The translations under genes were made by a program, and so were the position numbers. Under the pieces are notes generated by a model. That model did not search any database, was not told the origin of the DNA, and was given only the letters and a program-made list of their open reading frames with translations. Of a DNA stretch of 64,000 nucleotides, positions 37,275 through 46,311 are shown piece by piece (the stretch's first letter is position 1; every line of letters starts with the position of its first letter). This DNA is from Deltaproteobacteria bacterium (GTDB lineage: Bacteria; Desulfobacterota; Binatia; UBA1149; SPBQ01). Where the stretch lies: NCBI GenBank assembly GCA_029262375.1, contig JAJCZM010000054.1, forward strand, positions 62,001 through 126,000, read 5' to 3'.

Positions 37275-38678
37275 CTACTCGGCTCCCACGGCCGGTCGGC
37301 GTTGTGCGGCGCCGAGTACGTCGGCGCTCACCGATGAAATGACGAGCCGGCGCTTGCCGGCTCCGGTAAGGGGGATGTCGTCCGTCCAAGTAAACGTGAG
37401 ATCCATGCTGTTGTTGGTGGCTTCGCCGAACGCTTGCGTAACGCGGCGTTCGACGTCTGCACGTAAGACACCGTCGTGTCCCACCATGCGAACCTCGGCG
37501 TGGCCGACTTCGTCCTGGCGGATCTGATAGAAGCGAACCCCTTCGAGCGACTTGAACAGTACCACGAAGAAGTGCGGAACCAGGAAGCCGCCGGAGTTGG
37601 ATACGATCAGATCGGGTACGCGGCCTTCGACCGATTCCAGGAATGGCAGCGTGCGGCCGCATTCGCAGATCTCTTTATGGTCGCTGGCGATGGCAACATC
37701 GCCGAGTTCGTAGCGAACCAGCGGCATCGCGTGGTTGTCGAACTGTGTGAGCACCACGCGTCCCGGGACGCCCGGTTCGACCGGACCGTTGGAGTCGAGA
37801 AGTTCGATGACCGCGTTCTCGGGATGAATGTGGTAGCGCTCGCCGCTGTGTGGGCACTGGCTCGCGACATGGAAGCCCTCGCCTCCCGCTCCATAGTAGT
37901 CGAGCACGCGAACCCCGAACGCTTCTTCGATGGTTTCTCGATAGGTCGGATACAGCCCGTCACCTGTCGATGTGATTCCTGTAACGCCCGGATTCTCGAT
38001 GCCGTTGTCGAGCATGTAACGCGCCAGCACGTACAGAGACGAGGAGAAGCCGTTGATCATGCGGACGTCGTGTCGCCGTAGCGCGTCGATGATTCGCGCC
38101 GAATCCTGGTTGTCGGCGTTGAACGTCAGGTAGTTGCAACGAAGCAGCCGATCCTGCAGCCGCTTCTTCCAAGCGACGCGGGGGTTGAGATTGATTTCGA
38201 GATAGCGATCGCCGGGCTGATAGCCGGCCCAGTTCCACATGCGGAAGCGCAGAGCCCAGAACCAACTCTCCTGTTCCATGCAGCGTTTGAAGACCATCGG
38301 TTCGCCGGTGGATCCGCTGGTACGAGTGACCAGCGCGCGTCCCTTAAAACCGGCTTCAGGGAAACTTCCGTCGACGCCGCGGAGGTCGTCCTTTGTGATG
38401 ACCGGCAGTCCATCGAGGGCTTCGAACTTGGACGGGAGGCGACGATCGGCGGGGGCCGTCTGCCAGAACTGCTGGTAGAAGGTACTACTTTTCTCGACGC
38501 GCGAGACCGCACGATCCAGCTTCGATCGCTGCTCGTAGGCGAGTCGGTCGGCCGGCTTCTTCTCGTTGGCGAGCAGTTCGGCCAACTTCGGCGCGATCGA
38601 CGTCCCGTTGGCTTTGTCGAGCAGAGGAAAGACCGCTTTCTCGAACAGTCTGGAGTATATGTCGCGTTCAGTAGCCAT
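37275..38678 (-). CDS. CapK/PaaK-like adenylate-forming enzyme
   Basis: Encodes 467 residues of the phenylacetate-CoA ligase-like branch of adenylate-forming enzymes. The P-loop TSGSTGEP is at 120-127; DYYGAGGEG and a Cys/His cluster (CPHSG...ICECG) follow, the latter seen in CapK-type proteins. Such genes are common in capsule and EPS loci, where they probably activate an acyl or amino-acid group that decorates a sugar; the actual substrate is unknown. It sits 24 nt after the deacetylase gene and is contiguous with the next glycosyltransferase gene. Confidence 0.82.
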   Translation of the reverse strand: MATERDIYSRLFEKAVFPLLDKANGTSIAPKLAELLANEKKPADRLAYEQRSKLDRAVSRVEKSSTFYQQFWQTAPADRRLPSKFEALDGLPVITKDDLRGVDGSFPEAGFKGRALVTRTSGSTGEPMVFKRCMEQESWFWALRFRMWNWAGYQPGDRYLEINLNPRVAWKKRLQDRLLRCNYLTFNADNQDSARIIDALRRHDVRMINGFSSSLYVLARYMLDNGIENPGVTGITSTGDGLYPTYRETIEEAFGVRVLDYYGAGGEGFHVASQCPHSGERYHIHPENAVIELLDSNGPVEPGVPGRVVLTQFDNHAMPLVRYELGDVAIASDHKEICECGRTLPFLESVEGRVPDLIVSNSGGFLVPHFFVVLFKSLEGVRFYQIRQDEVGHAEVRMVGHDGVLRADVERRVTQAFGEATNNSMDLTFTWTDDIPLTGAGKRRLVISSVSADVLGAAQRRPAVGAE

Positions 38679-38702
38679 AGATTAGAGATGTCTTATCGGC
38701 GC

Positions 38703-39737
38703 TCACGCGTGAGCCGTCTGTGATCGCACGAGACCCATTTCGCTCATTCGTTCACGCTGTTGTTGATCAAAAATTCCGGTCAGCCGCGCGGCTAACAGAT
38801 GATTCGAATCGGCGCCGATGCCGATTCGGTTGAGACGAAAACGATCGCAACCCGGTGTGTTGAAACCGCGTCGCGTTGTGCATGCTGCGGCAAAACCCAG
38901 TTGGCGACAGGCGTTGATACTGTTCTCGTCGTAGTCGCCGTTCGGATACGCGAAGACTGTCGGCACGATTCCCGTCATCTCCGTGATGCGGCTTCGCGAC
39001 GCGTCGATTTCCTCGAGTTGTTGTTCGGCCGACAACGTCGGGAGGATCGGATGGTTCACCGTGTGCGCGCCGATCTCGATGCCGGCTGCGGCCATCTCGG
39101 TGATCTGTTGCCAGCTCATTGCGCGCGCGACGTCGTCCGGTCGACCCGTCGATTCGAGCAAGCGTGCAACCGTCTCGTTGCGTACATCCGGGGCGCGATG
39201 CTTGAGGGTTTCGACAGGGTCGGCGCCGAGCTTCCATCCCGGCGCTAACTCTTCCAGCTCGGCGCTCAAGCTCTCAGGCAGCTCCATGCTGCGTGCGCGT
39301 GCGACCGCCCGGCGTGTGAGATCGGTCCATAGCGGTTGTCCGTCCACGAAGGCCGTTGCCACGAAGACGGTCGCCGGTACGGCTTCGTCGCGAAGGACGC
39401 CGAAGGCGTGCTCGTAGTTGCCGATGTAGCCATCGTCGAGCGTGAGTACCAAGCTGTCGCGGTCGAGGGGGGCATTCGCACCGAGTCGATCTACGGCTTC
39501 GGCGAGCGAGACGATGTCGAAGTGCTTCTTCAGGAAGCGTACGTGGCTGCGAAAGCGTGTCTGCGATACCACGCCCTCAGGCTCGATGGGCCCGCGTTCG
39601 ACCTCGTGGTAGTCGAGAATGAATACGCGAAAATCGCCACGCCTTCGCCGGCGAGCACGCAACGTGGACGTGATCCCCGTCCAAGCCATGCCGGCCGCGA
39701 GCGCTTGTGCGATTTGCTTCCTGGATTTTCGGTTCAT
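38703..39737 (-). CDS. Polysaccharide deacetylase (NodB homology)
   Basis: Encodes 344 residues. The NodB core is clear: LVLTLDDGY with the catalytic-base/metal Asp pair, then GAHTVNHPIL carrying the H-x3-H metal ligands, then FAYPNGDYDENS. It removes N-acetyl (or O-acetyl) groups from sugars. No clear signal peptide is visible at the N-terminus, although a short hydrophobic segment (ALAAGMAWTGITSTL) could be an anchor. It is the first gene of the 39737-30483 block. Deacetylases of this kind are standard parts of exopolysaccharide loci, including XrtA-type loci. Confidence 0.85.
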   Translation of the reverse strand: MNRKSRKQIAQALAAGMAWTGITSTLRARRRRRGDFRVFILDYHEVERGPIEPEGVVSQTRFRSHVRFLKKHFDIVSLAEAVDRLGANAPLDRDSLVLTLDDGYIGNYEHAFGVLRDEAVPATVFVATAFVDGQPLWTDLTRRAVARARSMELPESLSAELEELAPGWKLGADPVETLKHRAPDVRNETVARLLESTGRPDDVARAMSWQQITEMAAAGIEIGAHTVNHPILPTLSAEQQLEEIDASRSRITEMTGIVPTVFAYPNGDYDENSINACRQLGFAAACTTRRGFNTPGCDRFRLNRIGIGADSNHLLAARLTGIFDQQQRERMSEMGLVRSQTAHA

Positions 39738-40468
39738 CTACAGCGCGTGGGCGGCGGGCTTGGCACAGTATAGATTCGCGATGGGTAGGCATCGAGTTCG
39801 ATGCGCACCGCGAGTACTGCCGAGCGTAGCCTCAGGTGAGGGAAATACCAAGGTGGAAAAAGGGATTTCTGTGATTCGGGTGTCGCCGCATCGGGTGCCA
39901 ACGCGCCCCTCATGTTCTCGTTCAATGCACGTGCTCGTTGACGACCGACAAGTGTCGATCACGCGGGCATGACGCCGCTTTCCGGCGGCGTCGCCGGGGG
40001 ACGGATGTGTGGAGTCGTTGAGCATGGTGAGACTACCCGACCTTCTTATTGTACCGTTTGTCATGCCGCCGCGTGGCGCGGGTAGCACAGGTGGAGCGCG
40101 GTAGTCCCGCTCGCCGAAAGAGTAACGACAAATTTGTGACATGGCGCGGATGGACCAGCTGTCTGTGACATGTCGAACCTGTGCGTAAGTCACCGGTTTG
40201 TCTAGGATTTCGGTGTCCTGCCTGGGTTGCTGCCGCGGTACGCCTATTGCTAAGATACTCACACGGGTTATTCTGTCACGCAGCAGATGGTTGCTCATAA
40301 GTGTGCAATATCGGCCTGATTTTTAGCCTTCGGCGTCGGCCCGCGGGCCACGTCGAGCATCTGACAGCGCATCGGGCGCGGCAGAGTTACCGGAAAGACA
40401 GAGGTTTTGATGCGAGGATCCCTGGCGACCGCCGCTGGACGATCACCGCAAGGACACTGGAGGCCACA
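39738..40468. other. Divergent intergenic region (deacetylase block / beta-helix gene)
   Basis: No credible gene in 731 bp. It must hold promoters for both directions. Visible features are a sigma-54 match on the plus strand (40236-40251), an 8-bp stem hairpin GACGCCGC/GCGGCGTC at 39971-39992, a palindrome ACAAATTTGT at 40128-40137, and two copies of TGTGACATG (40135-40143 and 40164-40172). Confidence 0.5.
40236..40251 (+). promoter_or_regulatory. Sigma-54 (-24/-12) promoter candidate
   Basis: Reads CGGTACGCCTATTGCT: the -12 element TTGCT is perfect and GG-N10-GC spacing exact; the -24 element GGTACG differs from GGCACG by one base. Transcription from about 40262 would give a leader of about 205 nt for the beta-helix gene. 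Confidence 0.6.
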
Positions 40469-42613
40469 ATGGGCAGAGCATTCGCCCTATCACTTGCGAT
40501 CTTAGGCACACTTCTCGTCGCCACCCCGCCGGCATCGGCCGGCCCGCTCGAGCGCGGTTACGTGGGACGAGCATGCGGTTTCGATATGAATCGAAACGGC
40601 ATCATCGGCGAGGCGGCCGACTGCAACGTCTGCGACGGTACGACATCCGATCCCGACGGTGACGGCACCGCTGAGGATCTGATCTATGTGGACTGCGGCT
40701 CGGGCAACGACTCGTCGAGTTGCGGTAGCCCGGGCAGCCCGTGTCGTTCGCTGTCACACGCGATCAACAACCGTTCTGACGGCAACGGCGACGGTGCCGA
40801 AGACATCATCTGCTTCACCGGCGTTTGTAAGAACGAGCAGCACGTTCGATTGCCGTCGGGCCGTACTACCAAATATACGCGGCAGGCATCCGGCAACGAA
40901 GTACGTGATTTCGAGTACCCGCGTGACCCCGCCATGATCGTGGGCTGGGACAAGGACAACGACGGCAATTATCCTCCGTTCGATAGCGACGATACTTCCG
41001 TTCTCGACGGCGCCACGAATCGTCTGGATCGCGCATTTTCGGTGACTGACGTCCTGGGAACCGGTTACTTCGAGATGGGCCACTTCGAAGTCCGTGGGTA
41101 CGGTACGACCACCAGCGCCAACAAATCCATCGGCTTCATGACGCTGGCGCATGGTGCCGATCACTTCTATGTCCACGATTTGGCCATGGACGACATCAAT
41201 AGAGACAAGGCCAAGTGCAGCAACGTACAAACGTTCAACTCGCTGGCCGGCGGCGACACTTACCAGTACGTGGCGATTGAGAACATCGATTGTGATCAGT
41301 GCGGCGGCTACTTCGTGCGCGGCGGTCAGGGGAAAGGTCCTACGGTTCAGGGGCCGTTGCGCATCAAGAACGTGACGTTCACGGTCCATCCTTGCGACGA
41401 CGGTGCGTGTACCGACAACGGCTGCCCCGGTCTTTCCGAGTTGTCGCTGCCGGCCGCTGATCTCATCAAGATGTGGGGCATGATCGACGGCATCGAGATC
41501 CTCGACAACATCATGGACGGCAATCTGGGGGCCTGGAAGGCCTCGAACCGATCCAACGTCATCGGGATCGTTCCCAACGTCTGCTCACGCGATTGGGACA
41601 TCATCAACAACGCCCTCATCGACGTCAGAGTTGGTCTCAGTATCGAGCCGGATGACGGTGGATTCTGCTCCGGCGCACAGCCGAGTGAGCGAACGATCGA
41701 CGATATCAACTTCAGCCGCAACTACGTGCGCTACACGAACGCGGCGTCGGAGTATTCGGAAACCGGTCGCATTCCGATCCAAGTTCAATCCGGCAAGGAC
41801 AAGAGTTTCGAAACCGTCACCAACGCGCGGTTCGCGAACAACTTCATCTCGTCTGCCGTCGGCTACAAGGCGTGTTTCTGGTCGTACACAGGCTACGAGA
41901 AATCCTGCGGCTCTCACGGCGGCCAGATCCAGTTCGTCAACAATACCTGTGACGGCGACATCAGCAGCTCGAGCTACGCGGCGATCATGATTGGCAAACC
42001 GGAAGGTAACAACAACTTCCCGACCTGCGCACACGACAATTATGTGATCCGGAACAACCTCATCTCGGGCACGAACGGCTCGCGCAACGCGCGCTTCACG
42101 TACGCTCCTTCTTCATTGGTGATGGACAACAATCGCTACTCGGATAAAGGCACGTATACATGGAGGAACGGTAACGTTACCGAAAGCCTCTCGTCTTGGC
42201 AGTCGCAGTCCGGCGAGGACGCAAACTCGGTGGAGTGTGTCCCGTCGTACGTGAACAAGTCCGTGGGTGACCTCCACCTGACGACCGGTGATTCGTGCGC
42301 GCGTAACCAGGGCGCTTCGATCCCATCGTTGGTAGGTATCGACATCGATGACGGAGTCCGCCCAGCCGACGGTAGCTGGGATGTCGGTGCGGACGAAGTC
42401 GGCTCCGAAGGCGAAGGCGGCGGCGGCGTACCTCCGGATACCGGCGGCGGCGGTGGTACCGATCCTCCTCCAGATGGCGGCGGCGGCACCGATCCTCCTC
42501 CGGATGGTGGCGGTGGTACCGATCCTCCTCCGGACGGCGGCGGTGGAACGCCCCCCCCGAGCCCGGGCCCCAGTGCGCCGCAGCTGCAGGAAGCAGTACC
42601 GCTGGCTAACTAA
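40469..42613 (+). CDS. Secreted right-handed beta-helix protein with Pro/Gly repeat tail
   Basis: Encodes 714 residues from the ATG at 40469, chosen because GGAGG lies six bases upstream and it opens a signal peptide ending near PASA-GPLE; the longer frame to 40301 lacks one. The body has an Asp-rich Ca-binding start (FDMNRNGIIGEAADCN, DPDGDG) and many N-rich strands and turns (VIRNNLISG, FANNFIS, IINNALIDV), as in pectate-lyase-like parallel beta-helices. The C-terminus is a low-complexity tail of three TDPPPDGGGG repeats followed by a short end, possibly a wall- or matrix-spanning linker. Likely polysaccharide-binding or -cleaving; no catalytic residues can be assigned. It is the only plus-strand gene among the EPS blocks. 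Confidence 0.8.
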   Translation: MGRAFALSLAILGTLLVATPPASAGPLERGYVGRACGFDMNRNGIIGEAADCNVCDGTTSDPDGDGTAEDLIYVDCGSGNDSSSCGSPGSPCRSLSHAINNRSDGNGDGAEDIICFTGVCKNEQHVRLPSGRTTKYTRQASGNEVRDFEYPRDPAMIVGWDKDNDGNYPPFDSDDTSVLDGATNRLDRAFSVTDVLGTGYFEMGHFEVRGYGTTTSANKSIGFMTLAHGADHFYVHDLAMDDINRDKAKCSNVQTFNSLAGGDTYQYVAIENIDCDQCGGYFVRGGQGKGPTVQGPLRIKNVTFTVHPCDDGACTDNGCPGLSELSLPAADLIKMWGMIDGIEILDNIMDGNLGAWKASNRSNVIGIVPNVCSRDWDIINNALIDVRVGLSIEPDDGGFCSGAQPSERTIDDINFSRNYVRYTNAASEYSETGRIPIQVQSGKDKSFETVTNARFANNFISSAVGYKACFWSYTGYEKSCGSHGGQIQFVNNTCDGDISSSSYAAIMIGKPEGNNNFPTCAHDNYVIRNNLISGTNGSRNARFTYAPSSLVMDNNRYSDKGTYTWRNGNVTESLSSWQSQSGEDANSVECVPSYVNKSVGDLHLTTGDSCARNQGASIPSLVGIDIDDGVRPADGSWDVGADEVGSEGEGGGGVPPDTGGGGGTDPPPDGGGGTDPPPDGGGGTDPPPDGGGGTPPPSPGPSAPQLQEAVPLAN
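42458..42547 (+). repeat. Three 30-bp tandem repeats
   Basis: ACCGATCCTCCTCC begins copies at 42458, 42488 and 42518, a 30-bp period coding for TDPPPDGGGG. Suited to slippage, so tail length may vary between strains. Confidence 0.85.
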
Positions 42614-42635
42614 GGCAACAGATTCCTAGGTAGAG

Positions 42636-42668
42636 AAACGCCGCAGCCCGAAAGGTTGCGGCGTTTTT
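42636..42668 (+). terminator. Rho-independent terminator, possibly bidirectional
   Basis: An 8-bp stem ACGCCGCA/TGCGGCGT, extended by further pairs around a CGAAA loop, is followed by TTTTT. It ends the beta-helix gene; the convergent glycosyltransferase gene (stop at 42672) ends just beyond it, so the structure may serve both, though the opposite side has only three Ts. Confidence 0.88.
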
Positions 42669-42671
42669 CGT

Positions 42672-43781
42672 TCACGTGCCGGCGAGGCCGATGTAGAAGG
42701 CTTCCGTGCGGTCGGCGATGGCGTCCCAGTCGGGCTGCTCCAGCGCACGCGCGGCTGCTCTCTCGCGCATCTGCTCGCGGAGGGCAGGGTCGTTGATCAG
42801 GTTGCCGAGGTGGTTGCTCAGCTGCTCTACCGATCCGATCTCGCACAGTAGGCCGGCGTCACCGACGACCTCGCGGTTCTCAGGGATGTCCGTCGTGATG
42901 ATGCAGCTGCCGTAGCTCACCGCTTCGAGCAGCGAGATCGACAACCCTTCCATCACGGACGGCAGTACGTAGGCGTAGTTGTTCGAGTGCAGCTCGCACA
43001 TGGTTGCGCGATCAACGCTGCCCAGGAAACGCACGTCGGGCCATGCGGCTGCGCGGATCTTGTCGATATAGTCGTCGGAGTAGCTACTGCCGCCCGCGAG
43101 AACCAATGTTTTCTCGTTCGCATGCGGACGCATCGCCTCCAGCAGGACGTCGACATTCTTCTCCGGTGAGATGCGGCCTGCGTACAGGACGAAGCTGTCT
43201 TTCTCCAGGCCATATTGCTGGCGAATAATGTTCGGTTCGACGCGTGTCACCGGCAATACGGCGTTCGGAATGACGTGAGGACGCTTCCCGTGTGTCGCTT
43301 CGTAGTAGTCCTGAAGCACGTGCGAGACGACGACGGTCTCGTTCGGGCAGCGCGCCGACGCCCACTCTCCGCACTGCAGTACGAAACGAGCGAACTTGCC
43401 CCACTTCGCGCGTTGCCAGTCCAGGCCGCGTACTGAAACTACGGTTTTCCTGCCTACCGCTCTCGGGAGCAGCGCAAGCGGCGCCGAACCGATCGCGTGG
43501 TACTGGATGACATCGTAATCGCGGAACATGGCGTCGATCGTCGAAATGATGCTATGCGAGATCGTTTCGAAATGTTTGTTGTTGAGCGATGGCAGTAGGC
43601 GGACGTGAATCCCGCGGTATGTCTCAACGTCGGGCGTGAAGTGCTTGCGACAGTACGCCGTGACTTCGTGCCCTCGCTCGGCCAATCGCGAGCCGATTTC
43701 TTCGTAGTACGTTTCGATACCGCTGTACGTCCCACCGACGCCGCGTGCACCGATGAAGGCTACTTTGAGAGGGCGACTCAC
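42672..43781 (-). CDS. Glycosyltransferase family 4 with DUF1972-type N-domain
   Basis: Encodes 369 residues from a GTG that overlaps the polymerase stop (GTGA). The N-terminus KVAFIGARGVGGTYSGIETYYEEI is typical of the DUF1972 branch of rhamnosyl-/mannosyltransferases; the C-domain has YAGRISPEKNVDVLLEAM and the E-x7-E motif in MEGLSISLLEAVSYG. It probably adds a (deoxy)hexose to the lipid-linked repeat unit. Last gene of the 48165-42672 block. Confidence 0.86.
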   Translation of the reverse strand: MSRPLKVAFIGARGVGGTYSGIETYYEEIGSRLAERGHEVTAYCRKHFTPDVETYRGIHVRLLPSLNNKHFETISHSIISTIDAMFRDYDVIQYHAIGSAPLALLPRAVGRKTVVSVRGLDWQRAKWGKFARFVLQCGEWASARCPNETVVVSHVLQDYYEATHGKRPHVIPNAVLPVTRVEPNIIRQQYGLEKDSFVLYAGRISPEKNVDVLLEAMRPHANEKTLVLAGGSSYSDDYIDKIRAAAWPDVRFLGSVDRATMCELHSNNYAYVLPSVMEGLSISLLEAVSYGSCIITTDIPENREVVGDAGLLCEIGSVEQLSNHLGNLINDPALREQMRERAAARALEQPDWDAIADRTEAFYIGLAGT

Positions 43782-45163
43782 GACGCGTCTCCGCTCTCGG
43801 GCGGCCCCAGAGGGAGCGGCGTGTTCGCCGGTTTCATTCGGCGTGGCGCCGGGCGCTGCGAGCGTGTCGGTGCGGTGCTCGGAGCGACCGTCGTCGGGTG
43901 AATGGTTCTCGGGGCGATCACAGCCCTACATCCTATCAATGCGCAGAGGCTCCAGAAGATATTTTGCGTGTACGGCCCCACGATCGTCGTTTCGACGATA
44001 TTGTGCACTAGGATTCCCGCAATCGTAGACGCGGCTGCCAATGCGAAAAGCCGGTCGTTGATCGAGGGGCCTGCGCGCGAGTAGACCTGAATACCGCGAA
44101 GGATCGAGCTGATGCCGAACAGCAGGTAGATCACGGCGACGGGTAGGCCGTGGATCAGCGCTAGCGAGATGTAGCCGTTATGCGGCGTGTTCCCCGTCCG
44201 GCTCAAAGACTCGTCTTTGTCGGTTCCGATACCGACCCAGGGGCTCTCGCGAAGCATCGCGATGAAGTGAGGCCAACGTGTCTGCATGCGCCACTGCATG
44301 TTGCCGTCGTCGGTTCCCTCGGTGGCGCTGAGCAGATGCTTGATCGACGGGCGGTCCAGAATGCCGGGGTTGGCGATCAGGAGAATTACCACCAGTCCGA
44401 CGCCGGCCCCCGCGTAGCGCAGCACTTTCGTCATCCCCGCGCCGCTGAGCATAAAGAAACCGAAGAACAGAGAGACTCCGGCCGCTGCGCCGACGAACGC
44501 GCCGCGCGATCCGCAGAACAGGAGGCCGCGGGCGACCAGCACGGCCGCGATGACGGCGAACTGCCAGCGTCGCTTACGCTGCTCGATAGCGACCAGCGCG
44601 ATGGACAGAACGCAAGGCCCGACCAAACCGCCGCCAAGCGCGTTGCGACCCGCATACGGTCCGACGGCGTCGTTGCCGCCGTATCCCTGAACGATGGCCA
44701 TCGACGCGGCCATCGCACCGCCGAGCAGTATCGCGGCAGTGACGTTGTCCAAGCGCCGTGCGTCGCTGTGAACCAGTACAAGCATGAGCGGATAGAAGAG
44801 GATCGGTCGCCAGCAGTAACGATAGAGCTGATAGGCGATGCGTACGGGGTCGCTCAGTCCCGGCTGATTGATTGGTGCCGACATGTACGCGATCGACATG
44901 CACACGCCGAGTACCACCCAGATCTTGAACATCGGCCGTAGTTTTGCCCGCGTAGCGTCCGGCGGCGGTCGCAGCAGCGCGATGGCGAATATGCTGAGTA
45001 GGATCAGGTCGGTGGGATCGAGTCGTACACCGGCGATCTGCCAGTCGCCCGCTCCAAACACGATGGACGGGAAATCGAGTAGCAGAAGCGCGTACGGGTG
45101 CATCCGCAGTGCGACGAATGCGACGATAGGAGCGACGATTGCGAGTACCGACCAGGGAAGCAT
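43778..45163 (-). CDS. Wzy-type O-antigen/exopolysaccharide polymerase
   Basis: Encodes 461 residues from ATG 45163; the much longer frame reaching 45985 is an Arg-rich shadow of the preceding gene. About 11 hydrophobic helices surround a large periplasmic loop. Wzy_C/O-antigen-ligase hallmarks are RNALGGGLVGP, CGSRGAFVGAAAGV and WVGIGTDKDESLSRTGNTPHNGYISLALIHG. It would polymerise flipped repeat units on the periplasmic side, working with the flippase at 33262 and the chain-length regulator at 52527. The C-terminal Pro/Thr/Arg tail after the last helix is unusual. Starts 11 nt after the upstream stop. Confidence 0.85.
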   Translation of the reverse strand: MLPWSVLAIVAPIVAFVALRMHPYALLLLDFPSIVFGAGDWQIAGVRLDPTDLILLSIFAIALLRPPPDATRAKLRPMFKIWVVLGVCMSIAYMSAPINQPGLSDPVRIAYQLYRYCWRPILFYPLMLVLVHSDARRLDNVTAAILLGGAMAASMAIVQGYGGNDAVGPYAGRNALGGGLVGPCVLSIALVAIEQRKRRWQFAVIAAVLVARGLLFCGSRGAFVGAAAGVSLFFGFFMLSGAGMTKVLRYAGAGVGLVVILLIANPGILDRPSIKHLLSATEGTDDGNMQWRMQTRWPHFIAMLRESPWVGIGTDKDESLSRTGNTPHNGYISLALIHGLPVAVIYLLFGISSILRGIQVYSRAGPSINDRLFALAAASTIAGILVHNIVETTIVGPYTQNIFWSLCALIGCRAVIAPRTIHPTTVAPSTAPTRSQRPAPRRMKPANTPLPLGPPESGDAS

Positions 45164-45174
45164 CAAATTAGCGC

Positions 45175-46308
45175 TCAGGCGGCTCCGAGTTCGACCATTA
45201 GCCGTTCGCGTAGTTGCGCCGTGACGCTCGTCCACCTGTAGCGCTCGGCGACCGCGCGTGCACGCTCGGGTGTGAGCTGTGCGCGCCTGGCGGCGAACCC
45301 GCGGATGCCCTCCGCGATCGATTCGGGCGATGAGTCGGGGATCAGAAGGCCGTTTTCTCCTTCCGACACCGCGTCGATGGCGCCCCCCGCACGACTGCAG
45401 ATCACGGGAACCCCGGAGGCGGACGCCTCCATGTATACGATGCCGAAGCCCTCGATGTCGCGATGCGTGGCTTTGGCCGCCAGGATGAAGAGATCGGCCT
45501 CGCGGTAACATGTGAGGAGATCCTCGTCGCTCAGGCGTCCGGCGAAACGTACGCGGTCTGCGATTCTCAACGTTCGCGCGTGTTGCTCGAGTCGGGCGCG
45601 GTCGTCGCCGTCTCCGACAACCGTGTATGAAACGTCGATATCGCCCGCGACTGCCGCGACGGCGTCGAGAACACCGTCTACGTTCTTGCGTGCGCTGTGT
45701 TGCGTGAGTCGAGTGACGGTGAGCAATCGCAGGTGCTGCTTGTCGTCTCGTTTCGCGTGGTCTTGGAAGAAGCGATCGTCGACGCCGGGTGGACAGATGG
45801 TGATCCGCGCCGCGGGAACGCTCATTGTCTGTTGGGCCAGCTCGGACGTGCGTGCGCTGTTCACGAAGAAATGCTGTACCCCACCGATGTGCCGTCGAAG
45901 AGAGGCGCGCCTCAGCGACTTGCGAACGACCGCCATATACGGCCGCTTGATCCGCTCTATCCACGCGCTTCCATACGAAATCCAAGGATTCAAGAAATCG
46001 CTACCGTGTAGATAGACGAAGAACGGTTTGTCGAGATGAGGTGCCAAAGGGATTAGGCCGCCGTTGAGCGCAAGCCACGCGTCTACGGGGGGCGCGGTCG
46101 CCAGCGCGCGTCGATCGTGCGCCAGATCGTCGGCGATGACGCGCCTGACTTGATACTGCGTGCGATCTTCATGCTCGTCGGTACGCGCGAAAACGGTAAC
46201 GTCGGTGTTGTGTGCAAGTTCGTCAGCGAATCCGCGCGCCAACGTAGCCATGCCGCCCACGTTCGGCGGGAATTCGGGAGCAATGATGCCGAGTCTGGTC
46301 GGAGCCAT
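45175..46308 (-). CDS. Glycosyltransferase family 4
   Basis: Encodes 377 residues; GT-B fold with N-terminal RLGIIAPEFPPNVGGMATLARGFA and a C-domain carrying RLTQHSARKNVDGVLDAV and the E-x7-E motif in IEGFGIVYMEASASGVPVI. A conserved Gly-rich GGM loop near residue 19 matches GDP-mannose/UDP-glucose users, but the donor cannot be told. Three bases separate it from the upstream gene, consistent with one transcript. Confidence 0.86.
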   Translation of the reverse strand: MAPTRLGIIAPEFPPNVGGMATLARGFADELAHNTDVTVFARTDEHEDRTQYQVRRVIADDLAHDRRALATAPPVDAWLALNGGLIPLAPHLDKPFFVYLHGSDFLNPWISYGSAWIERIKRPYMAVVRKSLRRASLRRHIGGVQHFFVNSARTSELAQQTMSVPAARITICPPGVDDRFFQDHAKRDDKQHLRLLTVTRLTQHSARKNVDGVLDAVAAVAGDIDVSYTVVGDGDDRARLEQHARTLRIADRVRFAGRLSDEDLLTCYREADLFILAAKATHRDIEGFGIVYMEASASGVPVICSRAGGAIDAVSEGENGLLIPDSSPESIAEGIRGFAARRAQLTPERARAVAERYRWTSVTAQLRERLMVELGAA

Positions 46309-46311
46309 GGA

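Noticed and set aside
39895-39900. TGGCAC on the minus strand upstream of the deacetylase block as a sigma-54 site
   Set aside because: The -12 element at the right spacing does not read TTGC.
39738-40298. 186-codon minus-strand frame upstream of the deacetylase gene
   Set aside because: Covers the divergent promoter region, has no family features and no start signal.
45164-45985. N-terminal extension of the polymerase frame
   Set aside because: Arg/His-rich, overlaps the glycosyltransferase gene in another frame; the ATG at 45163 starts a normal membrane protein.
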